Below, piece by piece: positions 1 to 8,392 of a DNA stretch of 64,000 nt. A program made the position numbers and the translations under genes. The DNA is from Anaerolineae bacterium (GTDB lineage Bacteria > Chloroflexota > Anaerolineae > DRVO01): NCBI GenBank assembly GCA_013178015.1, contig JABLXR010000017.1:48969-112968 (forward strand), read 5' to 3'. How positions within the stretch are numbered: position 1 is the stretch's first letter; each line of letters begins with the position of its first letter. Below the pieces are notes generated by a model. That model did no database searches. It was not told the DNA's origin and saw only the letters and a list, made by a program, of their open reading frames with translations.

Positions 1-764
1 TTGATCAACACCTGCCCCGCCCGGTGACTAAAGCTGTCCGGATGCCGGAGGAAGTAGGCCGCCAGCGGGGCGACCACCAGTGCTGCCGTAACCGCCACCA
101 GCCCCAGGTTAAGCGCCACCCTTCGCCTCTCCGGACGGCCCGAGCGCCACAGCCACACCGCGCCCCACACAGCCACCACCACGGGCAGAAGCCTGGCGGC
201 CATGTAACCATACAGGGCCAGTCCCAGGAACCCACCGGAGGCAACGTACCAGGCGCGTCGCCCGCTGCGCCATCCCAGCAGCAGGCACAGGAGGGCGGCA
301 TTCCCCAGCAGCGGCAGCAACTCCACCCGCAGTCCGTAGCGGCTGAAGTGCAGGTCCCAGGGCAGGAAGGCCTGCACCAGCGCCGCCAGTACCGCCGGCC
401 AGCGACTGCCGGGGAACAGCAACCGGCCGATGCCGTAGGTGAGTGGGACGGCCAGCACCCCGGCCACGGCGGAGACAGCCCGGATGAGCGCCGGGCCAGG
501 GGGGAACAGACTGAATGCCGCCGCCAGCAGGTAGATGAAGAGGGGCTCGCGCCCGAAGTTGCCCTCGAAGAACACGGGCCGGTGGCCCTGGAGAACGCCG
601 AGCGCATCCAGAGCGTTGTACGCCTCGTCGAAGTGAAGCCCCGGCGGAACCTGCTCCAGGCCGGGGAGGCGCACCGCCCCCGCCACTAGAATTAGCAGCG
701 CCACCACGACCGCCTCGGGCCTTCTCAGCCGCCGCGCGTTGCCCGTGGGCACGGAGACGCCCAC
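1..764 (-). CDS. GT-C membrane glycosyltransferase, 3' end cut by window edge
   Basis: This frame is open from the window edge and has no ATG; I take the GTG at 764 as start, with a TTG at 818 as alternative just after an in-frame TAG. The product starts with a short basic stretch and a hydrophobic helix. An extracytoplasmic loop then carries L-H-F-D-E-A-Y-N, the acidic Asp-Glu pair typical of GT39/ArnT-like GT-C enzymes, followed by R-E-P-L-F-I-Y and several Leu/Ala/Val-rich membrane helices. Such enzymes use polyprenyl-phosphate sugars outside the membrane. At least two more full-length GT-C genes on the same strand lie within 8 kb, and a third lies at 10.9-12.5 kb. The substrate cannot be told, and the C-terminal part is missing from the window. 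Confidence 0.72.
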   Translation of the reverse strand, partial: MGVSVPTGNARRLRRPEAVVVALLILVAGAVRLPGLEQVPPGLHFDEAYNALDALGVLQGHRPVFFEGNFGREPLFIYLLAAAFSLFPPGPALIRAVSAVAGVLAVPLTYGIGRLLFPGSRWPAVLAALVQAFLPWDLHFSRYGLRVELLPLLGNAALLCLLLGWRSGRRAWYVASGGFLGLALYGYMAARLLPVVVAVWGAVWLWRSGRPERRRVALNLGLVAVTAALVVAPLAAYFLRHPDSFSHRAGQVLI

Positions 765-966
765 TCTCGCGTCAGGCAGGATGTCACGGTGGATGGCCAG
801 TGTCGCCTCCGGCAGCAACTGCTACACCTTCGGAGGAGACATCTACACCCACGTAAGTGAGAGTGTCAAATCATACGGCCTACCATAGTTGCAGCACGAT
901 GCTAGATTGGCCGACCTGACGGCAACGAACCTACGGCGCAACCTGCGCCGGCCACTCGGGCGCCCC

Positions 967-1452
967 TCACTCCGGACACTGGATCTGAATGTACTCCAGC
1001 CAACCCAGTATATCGCCCGCCTCGGGCCAGCCCTCCTCACCCTCCGGCAGGAAGCGAGCGTAGACGGTGCCCCACCGGTCCAGCACGAAGACCGCCGGTC
1101 GCAGTTCGCCCTCCGGGCCAGCAGCGCCCACGGCCAGGTGAGCCTCGCCGCTCTCGTCCGCCAGGACGGAGAAGGGCAGGCGGGCCCGACGGGCGAAGGC
1201 GAGGGCTCCGGCCTCCGACCGCGGAATCACCAGGAGTACCAGGGCCCGCTCCAGCTCCAGATCCTCCTCTCGAGAAGCCAGCTTCCGAAGGAGGGCGCTG
1301 GCTGCTCCCTCCTCGTGCCCACCGGAGAACACCACGACCAGGTTGTGGCGGCCTCGATAGTCGTCCCGGTCTACCCGGCGCGCGTCGCTCGAAGGAAGAC
1401 GGAACCCGGGCATCCTCTCGCCCACCGCGGGGAGGCTCTTCACACGGCGCAT
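967..1452 (-). CDS. Peroxiredoxin-like (AhpC/TSA fold) protein lacking active-site cysteine
   Basis: The 161-residue product has a thioredoxin-fold layout: V-G-E-R-M-P-G-F near residue 10, a beta strand L-V-V-V-F at about 38-42, and a late R-P-A-V-F-V-L-D-R-W-G strand as in AhpC/TSA and redoxin proteins. The position that normally holds the peroxidatic Cys, right after the V-V-F-S strand, reads G-G-H-E-E-G-A and has no Cys. The only Cys is third from the C-terminus (Q-C-P-E). So either the catalytic function is lost or the protein is a non-enzymatic relative. The C-terminal W-L-E-Y-I-Q-I-Q is amphipathic. It stands alone between a glycosyltransferase and a terminator hairpin, transcribed in the same direction as both neighbours. 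Confidence 0.65.
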   Translation of the reverse strand: MRRVKSLPAVGERMPGFRLPSSDARRVDRDDYRGRHNLVVVFSGGHEEGAASALLRKLASREEDLELERALVLLVIPRSEAGALAFARRARLPFSVLADESGEAHLAVGAAGPEGELRPAVFVLDRWGTVYARFLPEGEEGWPEAGDILGWLEYIQIQCPE

Positions 1453-1573
1453 GGCTTACGCTCCTCCTGACAGCTCAGCTAACGTCACTCGACCCGCCGA
1501 CGACACGCACGCCGGCATGGCCCCATTATCGGGGCGATGGACCCGGAAGCAAACTCCCTGCCTTGCACCCCGA

Positions 1574-1615
1574 GGAGGGCGCTCCCCCGGCCAGGCGGCC
1601 GGGGGAGTGCCCTCC
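1574..1615 (-). terminator. Strong terminator-like hairpin downstream of the purine permease
   Basis: A 19-bp stem (1574-1592 paired with 1597-1615, one G-T wobble) closes a 4-nt AGGC loop. It lies about 110 nt downstream of the permease stop codon at 1724. No clear U-tract follows on the minus strand, so it may be a terminator or a 3'-end stabiliser. Confidence 0.6.
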
Positions 1616-1688
1616 GCCACATGCACCTCAGCGGAGAGGAAACGCGCCCTATCGGCAAGGATTCGGCGTGCCTCTCCTTTCCATCCTA

Positions 1689-1717
1689 TCTGCGGTCTCA
1701 GCGTTCTCTGCGGTGAA
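1689..1717. repeat. Intergenic degenerate repeat, family C (TCTGCGGTCTCAGCG type)
   Basis: The segment contains TCTGCGGTCTCAGCGTTCTC followed by TGCGGTGAA. It resembles the two inverted copies at 61785-61821 and 61929-61966 and the partial copy near 52180-52220. It sits directly behind the permease stop codon, a typical place for small dispersed repeats. Confidence 0.55.
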
Positions 1718-1723
1718 CTCCCC

Positions 1724-3115
1724 CTACAGCAGCGCCTGGATGGCGGGCAGCGCCAGGTACAGGACGAAGGCCACGGCCGTGCCGTAGAGCAGGCCGCTCA
1801 CCTGTCGGCCTTTCCCCATAGCCACCTTCAGGAAGACGTAGGTGACGAAGCCCCAGGCGATGCCGTTGGTGATGCTCCAGGCGAAGGGCATGAACACGAT
1901 GGTGAACAGAGCGGGCACCCCTTCCTCGATCCTGTCGAAGGGTATCTCCCGCACCTGCTGCACCATCAGGAAGCCGACCAGGATGAGGGCCGCCGCCGTC
2001 GCTTCCTGCGGCACTACCCCGGCCAGGGGCGACAGGAACACGGCCAACAGGAATAGAATGCCCACCACCACCGAGGTGAGTCCGCTGCGGCCGCCTTCCT
2101 CCACTCCCGCAGCGCTCTCGATGTAGGTGGTGGCGCTGCTGGAGCCGGCGATGCCGCCGAACATGGCTGCCAGCGAGTCCACCACCAGAATCTCGCGCAG
2201 ACGAGGCATGCTGCCCGTGCGCTCGTCCACCCAACCGGCCTGGGCGCCGATCCCGATGACCGTGCCCATGGTGTCGAAGAAGTCGGAGAGCATAAACGAG
2301 AAGATGGTGAGCGCTGCCGTGATGACCCCCAGCTTGCCGAAGACGCCCAGGTTCAGGCCCGATCCGAAGGTGGCGAAGGAGGGAGCCACCAGGATCTGGT
2401 CCAGCGGCGGGATCTCGGCTGCGCCCGGAACCACGGAGGTCGGGTTGCCGGTCAGGTAGCGCAGGGCGATGGCGAACACGGTGGTGCCCAGGATGCCCCA
2501 GAGCAAAGCGCCCCGGACCCGGCGCGCCAGCAGCAAGAGCGTGAACAGCAACCCCACGACGGCCACCAGGATGGGCAAGGAGTTGTACAGGCCCAAAGCG
2601 GTGAGAGGACCGGTGAGAGAACCATCAGGGAGTGGGAACACCCCGGTCCGCACGAAGCCGGCGTTGAAGAGGCCGATGAACAGGATGAAGAGGCCGATCC
2701 CCACCGATATGGCCCGCTTCAGGCTCATGGGGATGGCGTTCATGATAGCTTCCCGCAAGCCCGTAAGGACCAGGATGGTGATGAGCAACCCCTCCAGGAA
2801 GATGACCCCCATGGCCTCCTGCCAGGTGAGCCCCAGTTCGGCGTTGGTCAGGACCAGGGCCACCAGCGCCGAGTTGATGCCCATGCCCGGGGCGATGGCG
2901 TAGGGGTAATTGGTCCACAGACCCATCAGCAGCGTCATGGCCCCGGCCACCACGCAAGTGGCCACCAGGGCCGGCCCGGCGGGAACGCCCGCTGCCGACA
3001 GGATTGACGGGTTCACGAAGATGATGTAGGCCATGACCATGAAGGTCGTCAGCCCGGCGACGATCTCCGTCCGTACGTTGGTGCCGCGTTCCTTGAGTCG
3101 GAAGAACTCCTCCAT
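1724..3115 (-). CDS. NCS2/AzgA-type purine (guanine/hypoxanthine) permease
   Basis: The 463-residue polytopic protein starts M-E-E-F-F-R-L-K-E-R-G-T-N-V-R-T-E and runs into G-L-T-T-F-M-V-M-A-Y-I-I-F-V-N-P, the hallmark N-terminus of the AzgA/PbuG/PbuO branch of nucleobase:cation symporters. The conserved A-P-G-M-G-I-N-S (near 93-100), D-F-F-D-T-M-G-T (near 280) and G-S-S-S-A-T-T-Y-I-E-S-A-A-G-V (near 320) segments are all present. Length matches the family. It would import adenine, guanine or hypoxanthine by proton symport. The ATG is preceded by GGGAGGACAGG. The 252 nt upstream hold no convincing purine riboswitch. Substrate choice among purines is not resolved. Confidence 0.93.
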   Translation of the reverse strand: MEEFFRLKERGTNVRTEIVAGLTTFMVMAYIIFVNPSILSAAGVPAGPALVATCVVAGAMTLLMGLWTNYPYAIAPGMGINSALVALVLTNAELGLTWQEAMGVIFLEGLLITILVLTGLREAIMNAIPMSLKRAISVGIGLFILFIGLFNAGFVRTGVFPLPDGSLTGPLTALGLYNSLPILVAVVGLLFTLLLLARRVRGALLWGILGTTVFAIALRYLTGNPTSVVPGAAEIPPLDQILVAPSFATFGSGLNLGVFGKLGVITAALTIFSFMLSDFFDTMGTVIGIGAQAGWVDERTGSMPRLREILVVDSLAAMFGGIAGSSSATTYIESAAGVEEGGRSGLTSVVVGILFLLAVFLSPLAGVVPQEATAAALILVGFLMVQQVREIPFDRIEEGVPALFTIVFMPFAWSITNGIAWGFVTYVFLKVAMGKGRQVSGLLYGTAVAFVLYLALPAIQALL

Positions 3116-3367
3116 CCTGTCCTCCCCCGAGCACGGTCTGCGTGCGCTGATCTAGCCCGGCGCCGGGCGCAGGCCTCCACACGCCACCGGCGCCAGCCTA
3201 CCTGCAAAGCAAGTGCATTGTGCGTGCCAGTTCACAACCAACGCTTGCTGCGGAGAGCGCCAAGAGCGCGCGAAGGGAGCAGTGTAAGGAAGGGACGGAA
3301 TGGGCGCAGCCGGACGACGACAGGTACCCACCACGTCCCAGGGCGGGCCACGCCCCCACCTCCCAAG

Positions 3368-5677
3368 TCAAGGCGAGAAAGGCACGTCCACAGCGTCCAC
3401 CCCGCCCGTCCACTCGAGCCGCTGCCCGCTGTCGGCATCGTAGAGCCCCACCCGCACCAGAGTCGGCGCAGTCCCTGAAGGAAGCACGAGGCCGTGCCGA
3501 TCCACGATGGCCTCTCCCGGCCGCCAGGTACTGGTCGGTCGGGTCCACCCCACGGGGACGGCGTCACTCTGCGCCAGCAGGGCCCCGGAGCGGTCCAGCA
3601 CGTGCACGAACACCTTGTAGTCCCGCGAGGGCCGCGAGTCGGCCAGCCAGGTGAGGCGCACCAGCAAATCGTCCCCTTGCCTGAGCGTGGCCACCTCCTG
3701 TAGCACCGCCCCGTCGACCGTGCGCCGGTCCACGCCAGTGGCCGCCAGCGGGCCGGAGGCCATCAGGTACAGGGACAGGCGGCGATCGCCGGAGCCGGCG
3801 GTCAGGGCAGGGTAGGCGTCGTCGCCCAGCCACGATTCCGCCCCCGTCCCTGAGGCTTCGGCTAGCACCCAGAAGCGCCGATAGCGCGACACCAGCCCGG
3901 CCGGCAGGTCCTCGTCGGGCGCAGCCGTCGAGTATACCGGCAGGCGCCCCTCGTAGCGGTCGGAGAAGGGCACCGAGTCGGCGGGGACTAGAGCCAGCAA
4001 CGCATCGCCGGGCCGCTCCTGTGCCTCGACCAGTCGCAGCAGGGGGTCGAGCGCGTGAGTGCCGCCTGCGTGAGAGCGGACCAGCGACAGGCTCCACGAG
4101 CCCACCAGCGCCAGGGCGGCCACCGCCAGCAGGACACCAGCCCGTCCCCGCAGGGCGCGCAGGAGCGCCGCCGTCGCCAACCCCAGTGTGACTAGGAGCA
4201 CCCCCAGAGCGGAGAGGTCGAGAGGCGCAGGGGCGCCCGCCCGCCGGGCCCAGGCGAAGTCCAGGGCCTCCGGCCGGACGTAGGCCCACTGGCGCAGGAG
4301 GGGCGAGTAGGCCGGGTCCCAGAAGGTGCGTCCGTCGAAGAGGGGCAGGCCGGTCAGAAGCAGGTCGTCCTGAAAGGGGGCGAAGTGGACCAGGGAGCCC
4401 AGCACTTGCGGCACCAGGCTGAGAGCGCCCAGGGCGAGGAAGCCCCCTCGCCACGGCCCGCCCCGCTCCCACACCGGCGCCAAGGCCAGGGCCAGAAAGG
4501 GCAGCGTGGGCAGCAGGAAGCGAGGCCCCCAGCAGTAGCCCCCATGCCACATGAACCACTTGCCGTAGATGAGCACGTGCAGGACGAAGACGCCCAGCAC
4601 CAGCCAGGCGGTCTCGGCGTCGCGCCGCCGGAGCCCGAGCCATCCGGGAAGGGCCAGGAGCAGGATGGGGGCGTACAGGAACAGGCCCCGGCCGGGGCTC
4701 ACCAGCAGCCCGGCCACCCCGGCTACCAGGTCTCCGGAGAACGACTCCTGAGGCAGGTACCCGCTCGTCAGGGGGTGGCCGAAGCGGATCAGGTTGAACC
4801 ACCCGGACAGGGCCACGAAGATGGCTAGCCCCAAGCCGAAAGCCAGCAGATGGGTCAGGCGCCACCCCGTCCCCCCACCCCTGGCCTGAGCGGAAGAAGG
4901 GGAAGGCAAAGCCCGCTCGCCCTCGGCCCCTCTCCCGCCCGTGGCTGAGGCGAGATCTAGCTCCCCCCGTCCTGTCCAGCGAAGAGCCTGTCTTGAGCCC
5001 GACAAAGGAGGGGTTGGGGCGGTCAGGCCGGCTCTCTCCCACCAGAGCGCCAGGGCGAAGACCGGGGCCAGCGCCAGCGAGGTGGTGCGGGTGAGGACGG
5101 CGACGCCGAGCGCCGCTCCTACCCCTGCCGCCATCAGCGCCGACGGCCGCGCCCGGTAGCGCAGCCAGCCGGCGAAGGCGCCGAATAGGGCCAGCCCGGT
5201 GAGAGGATCGCTGAAGAAATACTTGCCGTAAGGCAACACGGGCGTGGCCAGCCCCAGCGCCAGCGCCGCCACCAGTGAAGCCGCCAGCGAGTAGCCCAGC
5301 CCAAGCAAGCACCGGTACAGCAGCCAGCCGGTGCCGGCAGCGACCAATGGGCCCAGCAGCATGGAGGCCTGGAACAGGCCCACCGCCTTCGTCCGCAGGC
5401 CCAGCCGGGCCAGCGGCAGCGCCGCCAGGCTTTGCCCCATGCCCTTGCGCGAGTAGAGCTCCCCGTCGGGGCCGAAGGACCCCTGCTGCAACCCCATCCA
5501 CAGAAAGGAGTTCATGTCCAGGTCGCCGCGCCGCACCAGGCTCTCGGCGGTAGCGAGCATGGCAATGCCATCGCTGGAGTGGGGCACGCCGCTGAAGTTG
5601 AGGGCCTGCACCGCGAGGAGCAGGAGGAACAGGGCCGCTCCCACCCGCCGGCCTCGAGTAGCCTCCCCCACCTTCAT
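3368..5677 (-). CDS. GT-C-like membrane glycosyltransferase with C-terminal beta domain
   Basis: The 769-residue protein has an N-terminal membrane helix, a loop H-S-S-D-G-I-A-M-L-A-T-A-E-S-L-V (near 33-48, where GT39 enzymes carry an Asp-Glu pair) and about ten further hydrophobic segments to residue 560. A soluble C-terminal part has beta-rich character (V-F-V-H-V-L-D-R-S-G, then V-G-L-Y-D-A-D-S-G near 745). Residues about 213-272 form a Pro/Gly/Arg-rich low-complexity insert that looks like captured repeat DNA. The start ATG overlaps the stop of the upstream gene by 4 nt (ATGA), so the two glycosyltransferases are translationally coupled. A role in polyprenyl-linked sugar transfer is inferred; substrate unknown. 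Confidence 0.75.
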   Translation of the reverse strand: MKVGEATRGRRVGAALFLLLLAVQALNFSGVPHSSDGIAMLATAESLVRRGDLDMNSFLWMGLQQGSFGPDGELYSRKGMGQSLAALPLARLGLRTKAVGLFQASMLLGPLVAAGTGWLLYRCLLGLGYSLAASLVAALALGLATPVLPYGKYFFSDPLTGLALFGAFAGWLRYRARPSALMAAGVGAALGVAVLTRTTSLALAPVFALALWWERAGLTAPTPPLSGSRQALRWTGRGELDLASATGGRGAEGERALPSPSSAQARGGGTGWRLTHLLAFGLGLAIFVALSGWFNLIRFGHPLTSGYLPQESFSGDLVAGVAGLLVSPGRGLFLYAPILLLALPGWLGLRRRDAETAWLVLGVFVLHVLIYGKWFMWHGGYCWGPRFLLPTLPFLALALAPVWERGGPWRGGFLALGALSLVPQVLGSLVHFAPFQDDLLLTGLPLFDGRTFWDPAYSPLLRQWAYVRPEALDFAWARRAGAPAPLDLSALGVLLVTLGLATAALLRALRGRAGVLLAVAALALVGSWSLSLVRSHAGGTHALDPLLRLVEAQERPGDALLALVPADSVPFSDRYEGRLPVYSTAAPDEDLPAGLVSRYRRFWVLAEASGTGAESWLGDDAYPALTAGSGDRRLSLYLMASGPLAATGVDRRTVDGAVLQEVATLRQGDDLLVRLTWLADSRPSRDYKVFVHVLDRSGALLAQSDAVPVGWTRPTSTWRPGEAIVDRHGLVLPSGTAPTLVRVGLYDADSGQRLEWTGGVDAVDVPFSP

Positions 5678-7785
5678 CGCGGCGCCACTCGAACGCCCGA
5701 GCCCACCTCCAGGTCGGCCAGCACGCGGTAGTCGCTTCCGTCCGCGGTGAGCAGGCGGCGCCCCGACTGGGGTTGGTACAACCCCACCAGCAGCAGGTAG
5801 CGCCCCTCGGCCAGGCCCCTCAGGTCAAGCGGGTGCCGACCCAGGACGTTCCCCTCGCCCCAAGCCGGAGGTCCATCGCTTTGGGTCAGGGGACGCAGGT
5901 CCTCGGCGGTAAGATGCAGAAAGGCGGACGTGGACATTTCCAGCGGCCCATCGCGGCGCCAGATCAGCTCGACCGTCAGCGCCTCCCCGCCCTCCGCCAC
6001 CGCCCACCGCCACGCCACCAGCTCCACCGAGGGCCCGAAGCGGACCCCCGGCTCCAGCACCGTCAGCCCAGCGCGGGGAATCCAGTGGGAGAGGCGATAC
6101 GGCCCCGACTCCACCTCGCCCACCAAATAGGCAAGGGCCGCGAGCGCGCGCCTTGCATCAGGGGCGAGAGTCGGCTCGTCCTCCCGAGGCAGAGCAAGCC
6201 ACAGGCCCGTCGCCGGCAGAGCCGCCACCTGCCGCTCCAGATACCCGCTCAGGTCGCCGTCGTGGGGGCGGTCGTCCAGCGTGCGCAGGTGCAGAGAGCG
6301 ATGCAGGTGGGGATAGAAGCGCTCCAGGTCAGGCTGGCGCAAGAACAGGAGCGTCTCCCCCGGCCGGCTCTCCGCTTGCAGGAACTCCACCGCCGGTCGG
6401 GCCGGGTCCGCCAGGTAGCGAGAGCGGGAGTAGGCCTCCACCAGCCGCCAGGAGAGCAGGGCCAGCCCCACCACCGCCAGGACGGCAGCAGCCGGGGCCA
6501 GCCGACGCAGGAGTGCCAGCGGCCAGGGCCGGCCCAGGTAGTCCAGCGCCAGGCCGCTCGCCAGACCCAGCAGGAGCACCGTCCGCGCCGAGGTCGTGAG
6601 CACCAGCAGCCAGTCTTCCTCCGGCAGCAGGATGAAGTACCCGTGGGACTCGAGGTAGTTGACGAACGTTAGACTCAGCGCCAGCACGACCCCCCGCCAG
6701 TCCGGCCACAGCACGGCCACGAAAGGCAGCAGCCAGAGCAGGTACTGCGGGCTCCAGCCCTTGCTCAGCACGAAGAGCGAGGCCAGGCTTAGGCCGGCGA
6801 AGGCCACCGCGGTGCGGGGTCGGTGCCAGTCGGCCCGAGCCAGGTACAGCCCGAGGTATAGCCCCGCGAACGCCAGGGTGAGAAGCCCGTAAGGCACCCG
6901 GCCCTGCCAGGCCGGCCCGCTCAGTGCCGCCAGGTCGCGCACGTCCGCCGGAGCTACCCCAAACCCGTAGTACCCGTCCAGCACCGCCCAGACAGTCTGC
7001 CAAGGTGGGCGGATGCGCTGGACGTCCAGGGGCGCCAGGAGCAGCCGAGGGTTCAGATAGAGAAAGGGCGCCGCCACGGCCAGCACGGCGGCCGCGCCCC
7101 CGCCGAGGTAGCGAAGAACAGCCCGCCCGGCGACAACCTGTCGAAGATACGTTCGGTCAGGCGCCAGGCGACGCAGGCCCACCGGGAAGGCCAGGGCGGG
7201 CAGCAACTTGGTCATCGCTCCCACTCCGCCCGCGAGCCCCGCCAGGACCCATCGGCCCTCCAGAGCCAGCCACAGTGACAGCAGCAGCAGGAACACAGGC
7301 AGGCTGTCGAAGTGAGCCTGGGCGGTGTAGGCGGGCAGGAACAGCAGAGCGTAGAACGCCGCCGACCGCAGGGCCCGTCCGCGTCCCCCCACGCGGCGGG
7401 CGAGAGCATGCACCATGGTCAAGGTGCCGGCCTCGGAAATAGCCATCACCGAGCTCAGGAGCAAGTTGAACACCAGCTGGGGCTGCTCCCAGGGCGGCAG
7501 CAGGAGCGAGAGTCGGTACAGGCCCACCAGCAGCCAGGGAAACACGGGCGGGTAAGGGCTCCAGATGTTGACGTAGGGGTATAGGCCCCGGTCGGACAGG
7601 GCGGCATACTCGCGGTAGTAGTAGTAGTCGGAGAAGTCGGCCAGGAACCCGCCCGGCCGGAACAGGAACAGCGAGCCCAACCTGAAGGCGACGAACAGCG
7701 CCAGCAGCAGCACAAAGCCGCCACCGTGCCCAAGGGAACGCTGGTGCGCCTGATAGAACGCTGATCCACGCTGATCTTTCACCAT
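5674..7785 (-). CDS. GT-C-like membrane mannosyltransferase-type protein
   Basis: The 703-residue protein has a first membrane helix at about 24-42 and then a loop A-D-F-S-D-Y-Y-Y-Y-R-E-Y ending in Y-P-Y-V-N-I-W-S-P-Y-P-P. This Asp/Tyr/Pro pattern is typical of GT87/GT39-like polyprenol-sugar mannosyltransferases. At least nine more helices follow up to about residue 460. The last 100 residues form a beta-type domain (V-G-L-Y-Q-P-Q-S-G) resembling the C-terminus of its downstream partner. The ATG follows AGGAAGAG. The first ~15 codons lie inside a small inverted-repeat element (7753-7840), so the N-terminus is partly repeat-derived. Donor and acceptor are unknown. Confidence 0.75.
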   Translation of the reverse strand: MVKDQRGSAFYQAHQRSLGHGGGFVLLLALFVAFRLGSLFLFRPGGFLADFSDYYYYREYAALSDRGLYPYVNIWSPYPPVFPWLLVGLYRLSLLLPPWEQPQLVFNLLLSSVMAISEAGTLTMVHALARRVGGRGRALRSAAFYALLFLPAYTAQAHFDSLPVFLLLLSLWLALEGRWVLAGLAGGVGAMTKLLPALAFPVGLRRLAPDRTYLRQVVAGRAVLRYLGGGAAAVLAVAAPFLYLNPRLLLAPLDVQRIRPPWQTVWAVLDGYYGFGVAPADVRDLAALSGPAWQGRVPYGLLTLAFAGLYLGLYLARADWHRPRTAVAFAGLSLASLFVLSKGWSPQYLLWLLPFVAVLWPDWRGVVLALSLTFVNYLESHGYFILLPEEDWLLVLTTSARTVLLLGLASGLALDYLGRPWPLALLRRLAPAAAVLAVVGLALLSWRLVEAYSRSRYLADPARPAVEFLQAESRPGETLLFLRQPDLERFYPHLHRSLHLRTLDDRPHDGDLSGYLERQVAALPATGLWLALPREDEPTLAPDARRALAALAYLVGEVESGPYRLSHWIPRAGLTVLEPGVRFGPSVELVAWRWAVAEGGEALTVELIWRRDGPLEMSTSAFLHLTAEDLRPLTQSDGPPAWGEGNVLGRHPLDLRGLAEGRYLLLVGLYQPQSGRRLLTADGSDYRVLADLEVGSGVRVAPR

Positions 7786-7840
7786 AGTCTCTTCCTGATC
7801 AGCGTTGATCTGCGGATCATCAGCGCCATCAGCGTTCTAT
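7753..7840. repeat. 88-bp MITE-like element with perfect 13-bp terminal inverted repeats
   Basis: ATAGAACGCTGAT at 7753-7765 is the exact reverse complement of ATCAGCGTTCTAT at 7828-7840. The interior repeats CGCTGATC and GTTGATC. The element covers the stop codon of the macro-domain gene at one end and the start codon of the glycosyltransferase at the other, so it supplies coding sequence to both. It has no room for a transposase. Confidence 0.7.
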
Positions 7841-8362
7841 CGTCACCCCAGGCGGCAGCGGCCGCGAGGATAGCTCCGCCTCGAAGGCGTCGTAGGTCTG
7901 GCTGCCGAAGAGGGCGAAAACGATGAGCTCCAGCCCGGTGCCCCGCTCCAGGTGGGCCAGGACCTCGTCCACCATGGCCCGCGCGGCCTCGGCGGGCGGG
8001 AAGCCGCCCACGCCGGTTCCCAAGGCGGGGAAGGCTACGCTGCGCAGCGACAACTCGTCGGCAAGGAGCAGGGTGTTGCGGGTGGCAGCGCGGATCTTCT
8101 CCTCGTCGGTGATGAGGTCGGGCCCCATAGCAGCCGCGTGAATGACGTAACGCGCCGCCAGCTTCCCGGCACCGGTAGCCACCGCTTCCCCTACGCCGAT
8201 GGGCCCCTTGGCCAGCGCCTCCTTCTCTATCTCGTCGCCCCCGCGCCGCTTGATGGCCCCGGCCACGCCCGCACCCATCCACAAGGAGGAGTTGGCAGCG
8301 TTGACGATGGCATCTGCCTCCAGCTCAGTTATGTCACCTCGATACAGGCGAATCTTGGCCAT
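7829..8362 (-). CDS. Macro-domain ADP-ribose/O-acetyl-ADP-ribose hydrolase
   Basis: The 177-residue protein is one macro domain. It has G-D-I-T-E-L-E-A-D-A-I-V-N-A-A-N-S (residues 9-25), the distal-ribose Asn motif, then G-A-G-V-A-G-A-I near 31. P-A-L-G-T-G-V-G-G-F-P near 110-120 is the phosphate loop. Length and layout match the stand-alone MacroD/YmdB-type enzymes that remove ADP-ribose from proteins or deacetylate O-acetyl-ADP-ribose in the cytoplasm. The ATG is preceded by GGGAGGGATC. Its stop codon lies in a small inverted-repeat element. It may be co-transcribed with the ceramidase-like gene starting at 9742, which ends only 30 nt upstream of this start. Confidence 0.9.
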   Translation of the reverse strand: MAKIRLYRGDITELEADAIVNAANSSLWMGAGVAGAIKRRGGDEIEKEALAKGPIGVGEAVATGAGKLAARYVIHAAAMGPDLITDEEKIRAATRNTLLLADELSLRSVAFPALGTGVGGFPPAEAARAMVDEVLAHLERGTGLELIVFALFGSQTYDAFEAELSSRPLPPGVTIER

Positions 8363-8392
8363 GATCCCTCCCTACTTCATCCCGTATCGTAT

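Noticed and set aside
3564..5501. Long open frame inside the 769-residue glycosyltransferase
   Set aside because: Arg/Gly/Pro-rich translation with no hydrophobic pattern; it is the shifted frame of the real membrane protein in GC-rich DNA.
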